From the IMG/VR virus record IMGVR_UViG_3300020194_000003, positions 1 to 35,182 of that record: DNA of 35,182 nucleotides; one strand, 5' to 3'. The position numbers were made by a program, and so were the translations under genes. Below the pieces are notes generated by a model. That model had not been told where the DNA came from, ran no database searches, and was given only the letters and a program-made list of their open reading frames with translations. This DNA is from a virus. Below, in pieces: positions 29,189 to 35,182 of the stretch. Position 1 is the stretch's first letter. The number at the start of each line of letters is the position of its first letter.

Positions 29189-32100
29189 TGCCTGACGTAT
29201 ATATTGCTAATGGTGATCCTTATTATCAAACAGATAATAATATTTATAAACAAGATACACAACCTACAACTTTTAATTTTGTAAATATAACAGGAGGTGT
29301 TTTTGATGAAAACGTTGTAGCAATGGGAGCTAAAAAATTAGTACAAACTGTATTTGATAATAGACCAGATTTATATAAAGTAGATGTAAGCTACGATCCT
29401 TTTTATGATCCACAATTAGCACCTTATAAAGATTTTATCGGTAATTTTTTACATTCTAAAAGTGAAGATCATACTACTTATTTATTAGATAGATTTAAAA
29501 AGAAAATGAAATCTATAAATGGAGATCCAGGCTATATAATTGGAAGAATAATTGGAGGTCTTACAGATCCATCAAGTATATTTATGTTTACCAAAGGTGC
29601 TAATCTTTTACTTACTGGGAGTAGATTAAAAAGAAGTGCATTAGGTGGAAGTATTATTGGTGGAGAAGAAGCTATAAAAGGTTATCTTGATGATACAAGA
29701 ACAGCTGCAGAAAGAACTACTATAACTGCTGCTGGATTTATAGTTCCAGCATTATTTCCAGCAATAGCTAATGGTAAATCTGCTAAAAAATTTGATAAAT
29801 ATGCAGCTATGTATGATGAACAAGACGCATTTGCTGCTGGTACTACTGGTGCTGCTGTACCAAGAAGTAGCAGAATAATGACAGAAGAACAAATACAAGA
29901 AATGAATAAAATAGCTCCTACTGGTTTAGGTGTATTTGGGGAACAAGGCCCATACAATCCTGTATTTAGAGTTATGAAACAAGGAGTAAGTGAAGCTCAA
30001 GAAATGATGGAAAGAATGTTAGAAATTCCTTTATTTCAAAATAAAAATTTAAAAGATATTATTACTAGTCCAACTATAGAACGTAAAATTAAAATGCGTT
30101 ATGCTCCATTAGTTGTTACTACTACAAAAAAAATAGAAGCTGCATATAATAGTTATTTAGCTAGACAAGGAGCTAAAAGTCAAAACTTTTTAGAAAGAGG
30201 TTTAGATACAAAATTTGTAAAAAACAAAGCATATATGACACCTAAAGAATTTAGACAAAATATTTGGGAATATAAAATGGGTCAAAGATATGGAACTCAA
30301 ACAATATTTGATGAAGATGTAATTACTGCATCAAAAGCTATTGATGATTTTTATAAAACAATAGGTAAAGAATATGACACTTTAGAAATACCACAAAAAG
30401 CAATGCAAGGACATATTAATTTTTTACAAAAAATTTTAGCTAAAACTAAAAATCGTAAAAAAAGAGAAGATTATATTTTGCAAATTGCTAAGATGGAAAA
30501 ACGATTAGAATATGTAAAAAAAAATGGATCATTAATAGATAATTATATTAATGTTGTATATCGTAGAGATGTTATTGAAGCTAACTTTGATAAGTTTGTA
30601 AAAACTTTAGGAATGGCTTTACGAGAAAGAAATCCAGCAATTACACAAGATGAAATATTAGATATTGCAGAAGGATTTAAAGGATATCAACCTGTAATAG
30701 CTATGCCTAATTTAGCAGATGAATTAAAAATAGCTGCTGGTAAAGGAACTTCGGCTGACATTGATGGATATATAGAAAAGATAAATAAAATATCTAATAG
30801 GTTTAAACAACGAACAATAGATATTGATTACAGACATTTATCAAAAGAAGGTTTTATTGAAACAGATACACAAACATTAAATAAAATGTACTTTAATCAA
30901 ACAATTCCTGACATTGAAATTACTAAAGCATTTGGTGATCCTATGGGATTTGGTACAAATTATATTCCTAAACAAAATCAAATGGGAATACAACAAATTG
31001 CTGAAGTATATGATGAAATGATTATAGCAGCTAAAACTCCTAAACAAGCTGAAGCATTAGAAATACAAAAAAATAAAATATTAAAAGATTTAGATGCTGG
31101 TATACATTTATTAAGAGGCACTTATGGTTTAGCAGAAGATCCTAATAGATCTGTTAGCAGAGGTATTAGATTAATGAAATTATATAATGCTATGACTATG
31201 CTTACAGGAATAGCTCAAACAGTAGATATAGCTAGATTAGTAATGATTAATGGTATGGGTAAATCTTTTAATATTTCTTGGGATTTATTAACAAGTGGTT
31301 ACTTTAAAGAAATATATAAAATGAATTTAAAGACTACTCAACTTGGTGGTGAATCTTTAGATATGTTTGCTAGTACAAGAGCTATGGCTATGTATGGTTT
31401 AGATGATGCATTTGGTGTATTTAATAAATTTGAACGAGGTGCTAGTAGTATGGGTAATTTATATTTTACCTATTTAAATTTATCTAACCCTTGGAATACA
31501 GCAGTAAAAAATATTGCTTCCTTATATAATGGAACAAGAATATTTGATACAATAGAAACACAAATACTTACTGGTAAAATATCTAAAGTAAATATGGCTA
31601 GACTAAGAAGTATGGGTATTAGTGATTCTATGGCAAAAAGAATATACAAACAATATACTAAATACGGTTATGGAAAAAATGCTAGGAAATGGAAAGAAAA
31701 TGGAGATACATATAAATCATTAAGAGTGGCTAATTCTGACGAATGGGTAGATAAAGAAGCTGCAGAAGTTTATCATCAAGCAATAGGTAAACAAGCTAAT
31801 ATTGATATTGTTACTCCAAGTAAAGGTGATGTGCCATTATGGGCAAATACAGAAATAGGTGGAATGCTTACACAATTTAAAAAATTTGGTATGGCTGCTA
31901 CTCAAAGAATATTACTTAGAGGATTACAAGAAAAAGATGCTAATTTCTTTAGTGGAGTATTATTATTAATGGCAGCTGGTGCTGGAGTAGATGCATTTAG
32001 ACAAAAAGCATTTAATAGAGATTATAGTAAAAAACCTACAGGTCAAAAAATTGTAGATGCATTTGATAGATCAGGATTAGGTGGTATTTATTCTGATATT

Positions 32101-32385
32101 AATAATGCTATTGAAAGATTAGGTAATAATGAAATAGGACTAAGACCATTATTAGGTGCTAAAAAACCTTATGGAACATATAGAGATATATTTAATAATC
32201 CAGTACCTGATGTACTTGGGCCTACTGCTAGTCAAATAGCTAATATATCAGATATTATGTGGACTTGGGGTAGTGGTAAGTACAATCATCACACAGCAAG
32301 GAATGTGCGTAGACTTTTACCGTTTCAGAATGTATGGTTTTTAGATTCATTATTTGACGAGATAGAACAAAAAGGACTAAGATGA
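29188..32385 (+). CDS. Internal core / DNA ejection protein, T7 gp16-like, 1065 aa
   Basis: The largest gene of the genome. It is helical and charged with some hydrophobic helices (ALGGSIIGG, GVLLLMAAGAGVDAF). It stands last in the gp14-15-16 order and directly before the fibre gene. The C-terminal third (LWANTEIGGMLTQFKKFGMA and following) resembles ejection proteins of marine podophages. T7 gp16 carries a transglycosylase; none is obvious here, as the lysin is on the previous gene. Confidence 0.8.
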   Translation: MPDVYIANGDPYYQTDNNIYKQDTQPTTFNFVNITGGVFDENVVAMGAKKLVQTVFDNRPDLYKVDVSYDPFYDPQLAPYKDFIGNFLHSKSEDHTTYLLDRFKKKMKSINGDPGYIIGRIIGGLTDPSSIFMFTKGANLLLTGSRLKRSALGGSIIGGEEAIKGYLDDTRTAAERTTITAAGFIVPALFPAIANGKSAKKFDKYAAMYDEQDAFAAGTTGAAVPRSSRIMTEEQIQEMNKIAPTGLGVFGEQGPYNPVFRVMKQGVSEAQEMMERMLEIPLFQNKNLKDIITSPTIERKIKMRYAPLVVTTTKKIEAAYNSYLARQGAKSQNFLERGLDTKFVKNKAYMTPKEFRQNIWEYKMGQRYGTQTIFDEDVITASKAIDDFYKTIGKEYDTLEIPQKAMQGHINFLQKILAKTKNRKKREDYILQIAKMEKRLEYVKKNGSLIDNYINVVYRRDVIEANFDKFVKTLGMALRERNPAITQDEILDIAEGFKGYQPVIAMPNLADELKIAAGKGTSADIDGYIEKINKISNRFKQRTIDIDYRHLSKEGFIETDTQTLNKMYFNQTIPDIEITKAFGDPMGFGTNYIPKQNQMGIQQIAEVYDEMIIAAKTPKQAEALEIQKNKILKDLDAGIHLLRGTYGLAEDPNRSVSRGIRLMKLYNAMTMLTGIAQTVDIARLVMINGMGKSFNISWDLLTSGYFKEIYKMNLKTTQLGGESLDMFASTRAMAMYGLDDAFGVFNKFERGASSMGNLYFTYLNLSNPWNTAVKNIASLYNGTRIFDTIETQILTGKISKVNMARLRSMGISDSMAKRIYKQYTKYGYGKNARKWKENGDTYKSLRVANSDEWVDKEAAEVYHQAIGKQANIDIVTPSKGDVPLWANTEIGGMLTQFKKFGMAATQRILLRGLQEKDANFFSGVLLLMAAGAGVDAFRQKAFNRDYSKKPTGQKIVDAFDRSGLGGIYSDINNAIERLGNNEIGLRPLLGAKKPYGTYRDIFNNPVPDVLGPTASQIANISDIMWTWGSGKYNHHTARNVRRLLPFQNVWFLDSLFDEIEQKGLR

Positions 32386-33779
32386 GTATAACGATATCGG
32401 CAACTGATCCAAGAATACAATATACTGCAAGTAGTGGTCAAACTACATTTGCTGTTCCATTTGAATTTTTTGCTGACGCTGATTTACAAGTAAAAAATAC
32501 TAATTCTGGTGGAGTAGATACTACTCTTACATTATCTAGTAATCCAACTACTGTAGTACAATACTCAGTAAGTGGTGCTGGAGAAACAGGTGGTGGTAAT
32601 ATTACTTTAGGATCTGGTGCTACTGCTGGTGATAAATATACAATTACTAGAAATTTAACAGTATCAAGAAGTACAGATTTTCCTAATTCTGGTGTATTCC
32701 CAATAGAAACACTTAATACAGAATTAGATAAAATTATTGCTATGATACAGCAAAAAGGAATTGATATTAATTTATCTCCTAGAGCTTCTTCTACTACATC
32801 AACAGCGTATGGTTTAACATTTCCAGAGTTGGTCGCAAATAAGTTATTAACTGTAAACAGTGCTGGTAATGCATTAGAATTTTCACAAGAGATAGGTACA
32901 TTTAAAGGTAATTGGTCGGCAAGTGTTGCATATGTTCAAAGAGATATTATCAAAGATACATCAACAAATAATATATTCATTTGTAATAGCAGTCATACCT
33001 CAAGTGGATCGCAACCAATTACAACTAATACTGATTCGGCTAAATGGGATTTAATAGTAGATGCAGCTAGTGCTACTTCATCAGCAAGTGCGGCAGCAGC
33101 TAGTGCTACAGCAGCAGCAAATTCAGCAACAGCTGCGGCAACATCTGAAACAAATGCAGCGACTAGTGAAACTAACGCTGGAACATCTGAAACAAATGCG
33201 GCTACTTCTGCTACTACTGCAACTACACAAGCTAGTGCTGCAGCAACATCAGCAAGTAACGCTTCAACAAGCGAAACTAATGCTGCTACATCTGCATCTA
33301 ATGCTTCAACAAGTGCTACTGCGTCAGCTTCTAGTGCAACAAGTGCTGCAAGCTCGGCAACTACAGCAACAACTCAGGCAAGTGCTGCTAGTACCTCTGC
33401 AACAAACGCAGCTACAAGTGCTACCAATGCTTCTACGTCAGAAACTAATGCAGCAGCTTCTGCAACAACTGCTTCTACTCAAGCTAGTAATGCTAGTACT
33501 TCTGCAACTAATGCGGCTACTTCTGCAACAGCAGCTCAAACTGCTCAAGCAGCAGCAGAGGCAGCAGCCGATAATTTTGATGATACATACTTAGGTGCTA
33601 AATCATCTGATCCTAGTGTGGACAATGATGGTGACGCTTTGACAACAGGTGATTTATATTTTAATACAACAAGTAACGAGTTAAAAGTTTATAATGGCAG
33701 TTCATGGCAAACTGCCGCAGTAGATGCAAGTAGTTTTGCTTCTGCTGGTTTTGCAATAGCCATGGCAGTTGCTTTATAA
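32382..33779 (+). CDS. Tail fibre, T7 gp17-type N terminus with long coiled stalk, 465 aa
   Basis: The N terminus (ITISATDPRIQYTASSGQTTF, then VPFEFFADADLQV) is the tail-attachment domain of T7 gp17-type fibres. Residues about 227-395 are a nearly perfect heptad array of the type ATSETNA/ATSATNA, expected to form a three-stranded coiled stalk. The C terminus (LYFNTTSNELKVYNGSSWQ) is a common short tip or adaptor of marine phage fibres. It probably carries further adhesins encoded downstream. Confidence 0.93.
   Translation: MSITISATDPRIQYTASSGQTTFAVPFEFFADADLQVKNTNSGGVDTTLTLSSNPTTVVQYSVSGAGETGGGNITLGSGATAGDKYTITRNLTVSRSTDFPNSGVFPIETLNTELDKIIAMIQQKGIDINLSPRASSTTSTAYGLTFPELVANKLLTVNSAGNALEFSQEIGTFKGNWSASVAYVQRDIIKDTSTNNIFICNSSHTSSGSQPITTNTDSAKWDLIVDAASATSSASAAAASATAAANSATAAATSETNAATSETNAGTSETNAATSATTATTQASAAATSASNASTSETNAATSASNASTSATASASSATSAASSATTATTQASAASTSATNAATSATNASTSETNAAASATTASTQASNASTSATNAATSATAAQTAQAAAEAAADNFDDTYLGAKSSDPSVDNDGDALTTGDLYFNTTSNELKVYNGSSWQTAAVDASSFASAGFAIAMAVAL
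33061..33570 (+). repeat. 21-base imperfect tandem repeats inside the fibre gene
   Basis: The heptad-coding units share pieces such as ACATCTGAAACAAATGC with silent and small coding differences. The array can lengthen or shorten by recombination and is a likely source of variation or of assembly error. Confidence 0.8.
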
Positions 33780-33788
33780 GGAGATATA

Positions 33789-34112
33789 ATGGCACAAAAT
33801 TTTAGAAGATTTACTGGTAATAATATCGGTGCTTCGCCATCAACTATTCTCACAGCTGATTCTTATGATACCATAGTAGGTATTCATGTAACCAATATTC
33901 ATACATCTGCAATTAATGTTGATGTATATATAAATGATGGTGCTAATGATATTTATCTAGGGAAAAGTATGCCAATCCCTGTAGGTGGAGCTTTACAAGT
34001 TTTAGGTACAGGAAAAGTAGTCGTACAATCTGGTGATGCATTGAAAATAGTTTCAGATACAGCTTCAAGCGTTGATGCTTGGGTATCTTGTGTAGACGCA
34101 ATAAGTACATAA
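33789..34112 (+). CDS. Small conserved virion-like protein, 107 aa
   Basis: A compact beta-rich domain (NVDVYINDGANDIYLGKSMP, then GKVVVQSGDALKIVSD) that I recognise as widespread in marine phage tail clusters, usually unnamed. AGGAG precedes the ATG. Probably part of the tail or of a fibre-baseplate link. Confidence 0.78.
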   Translation: MAQNFRRFTGNNIGASPSTILTADSYDTIVGIHVTNIHTSAINVDVYINDGANDIYLGKSMPIPVGGALQVLGTGKVVVQSGDALKIVSDTASSVDAWVSCVDAIST

Positions 34113-34113
34113 T

Positions 34114-34950
34114 ATGGGATATATAGGAGCACAACCAGCAACTAACTTTGAAACAGTTAGAAAACAGGTATCTACAACGAATAGTGGAACAACTATTACG
34201 TTAGATTATTCTGTTTCTAGCGTTCAAGATATATTGGTAACAGTTAATGCTGTTGTTCAAAGTTATGATAATTATAGTGTAAGTGGCACAACACTTACTC
34301 TTGGTGGTACTCTTAATAATGATAGAGTAGAGATCTTATATGTAGGCAGAACATTTCAAACTGTTACTCCAGCAGTCGGAACAGTAACCAATGACATGCT
34401 CTCAGGAAGTATAGCAAACTCTAAACTTGCTAACTCTAGTATTACATTAAATGGCTCGGCAGTTTCTTTAGGTGGTAGTGCTACTGTAGGTAATACTCCT
34501 TACTTTTTAGCAAACAGAACATCGTCACAAACATTATCTAATAATGCTTATGTGAAAGTTCAATTTAATAATGAAGTTTTTGATTCTGCTAACGGCTATG
34601 ACCCAACAACAAATTATCGTTACACAATTCAATCTGGACAAGCTGGAAAATATGTAATTGGTGCAAGAGCAAATATTTCAGGCTCTGGCGATACAACATT
34701 ATGGAATGGTGCTATATCAATTTATCTTAATGGCTCAGCTTATGTTAACTCTAATTTTAACAACAAAACTGGTTATCCTAATAATCAATCTCATAATGTT
34801 GAATGGATATTTGATGCAAGTGTAAGTGATTATTTTGAAGTTTATATAAAGGAAGAAACAAATAGTGGAAGTAATGGGTCTCTTATATCAGCAAGTTCAG
34901 GAGATAGTATAAGACATAACAGTTTTTATGGATATAAATTAATAACATGA
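34114..34950 (+). CDS. Tail fibre / adhesin, 278 aa
   Basis: The N terminus (YIGAQPATNFETVRKQVSTT) and a small module with VNAVVQSYDNYSVSGTTLTL are typical of marine phage fibres. The stalk-like NDMLSGSIANSKLANSSITL leads to a C-terminal jelly-roll-like domain ending in SFYGYKL. The module is similar to that in the protein at 1351-2373. It is coupled by ATGA to the assembly-like gene that crosses the map ends. Confidence 0.82.
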   Translation: MGYIGAQPATNFETVRKQVSTTNSGTTITLDYSVSSVQDILVTVNAVVQSYDNYSVSGTTLTLGGTLNNDRVEILYVGRTFQTVTPAVGTVTNDMLSGSIANSKLANSSITLNGSAVSLGGSATVGNTPYFLANRTSSQTLSNNAYVKVQFNNEVFDSANGYDPTTNYRYTIQSGQAGKYVIGARANISGSGDTTLWNGAISIYLNGSAYVNSNFNNKTGYPNNQSHNVEWIFDASVSDYFEVYIKEETNSGSNGSLISASSGDSIRHNSFYGYKLIT

Positions 34951-35182
34951 GTACATTAGATATAAAAATACAAGCATACTTAAATAGAAAACCAAACTTT
35001 GATACTGAAGTTATACTGCAAGATGATGGTCAAGGTGCATACATCAAAGAATGGAACGCAACAGATAAACCTAAACCAACAGACGCACAACTAGACGCAT
35101 TATCTTCCCAAGCAACAACTTTAGAAAACAATGCAATCGCTGTAGCGAACAGACAAAAAGAATATGGAAGTATAGCAGAGCA
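34947..35182 (+). CDS. Tail-fibre assembly-like protein, 5' part (continues at base 24)
   Basis: It starts in an ATGA overlap with the adhesin gene and runs off the right end in the frame that enters at base 1. The N terminus (IKIQAYLNRKPNFDTEVIL, then DDGQGAYIKEWN) is the familiar start of XkdW-like small proteins beside fibre genes. It ends at base 111 on the circular map. Confidence 0.85.
   Translation, partial: MSTLDIKIQAYLNRKPNFDTEVILQDDGQGAYIKEWNATDKPKPTDAQLDALSSQATTLENNAIAVANRQKEYGSIAE
35160..35182. repeat. Terminal direct repeat, right copy
   Basis: Identical to bases 1-23 and in the same reading frame. This is the closing overlap of a circular map. Confidence 0.95.

Noticed and set aside
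33061-33570. CRISPR-like array
   Set aside because: The repeats are contiguous 21-base coding units without unique spacers and encode perfect heptads.
33061-33594. Long Gln/Leu-rich frame inside the tail fibre gene
   Set aside because: It is the shifted reading of the 21-base heptad repeats; the in-frame product is a clear fibre stalk.
1-35182. Temperate lifestyle
   Set aside because: A small XRE regulator is present, but no integrase, excisionase, partition gene or att-like site was seen. The regulator alone is not evidence for lysogeny.

Overview
The window looks like one complete, AT-rich genome of a short-tailed (podovirus-type) phage. Its first 23 bases (1-23) are repeated exactly as its last 23 (35160-35182). 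A small gene that is open at both ends becomes one intact 115-codon gene when the ends are joined, so the map is circular, about 35,159 bp unique, and cut inside that gene. Gene content (T7-like portal, scaffold, tail tubes, internal core proteins and gp17-type fibre, with many tiny basic proteins typical of marine phages) suggests a virus of an AT-rich marine bacterium. A SAR11-like host, and the short-genome pelagiphage groups such as HTVC010P-type, are my best guess. That is inference from style, not from a search.

The genome has two divergent arms that meet at one bidirectional terminator (5534-5568). The left, minus-strand arm runs from about 11879 down to 5668 and holds early genes: an orphan first gene with its own terminators, a run of small unknown genes, a 600-base gene-free but heavily folded stretch (9208-9805), and then a regulator-led operon. 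That operon has an XRE-type HTH protein, zinc-ribbon proteins, DUF3310, a YqaJ-type exonuclease, a winged-helix protein, an Erf/Rad52-like annealing protein, a predicted RNA pseudoknot and SSB. There is no DNA polymerase, primase, helicase, RNA polymerase or integrase, so replication and transcription should use host enzymes and recombination is probably central.

The right, plus-strand arm starts at promoters near 12030 and 12244. In order it encodes small terminase, a cluster of small basic proteins, a resolvase-like nuclease, large terminase, a possible papain-like hydrolase, portal, a Bbp19-like protein, scaffold, major capsid protein, tail tubes A and B, three internal virion proteins (one with a GH24 lysozyme signature) and the tail fibre. 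It crosses the map junction into a set of adhesins interleaved with small assembly proteins, and ends in a membrane-protein (lysis-like) cassette with an embedded metallophosphoesterase. Most genes touch through ATGA or TAATG overlaps, so translational coupling is the rule.

The parts least explained by known families are the folded block at 9250-9801, the pseudoknot at 6686-6748, the G-free tract in the divergent control region, and a nearly 600-base nuclease frame that overprints two other genes.
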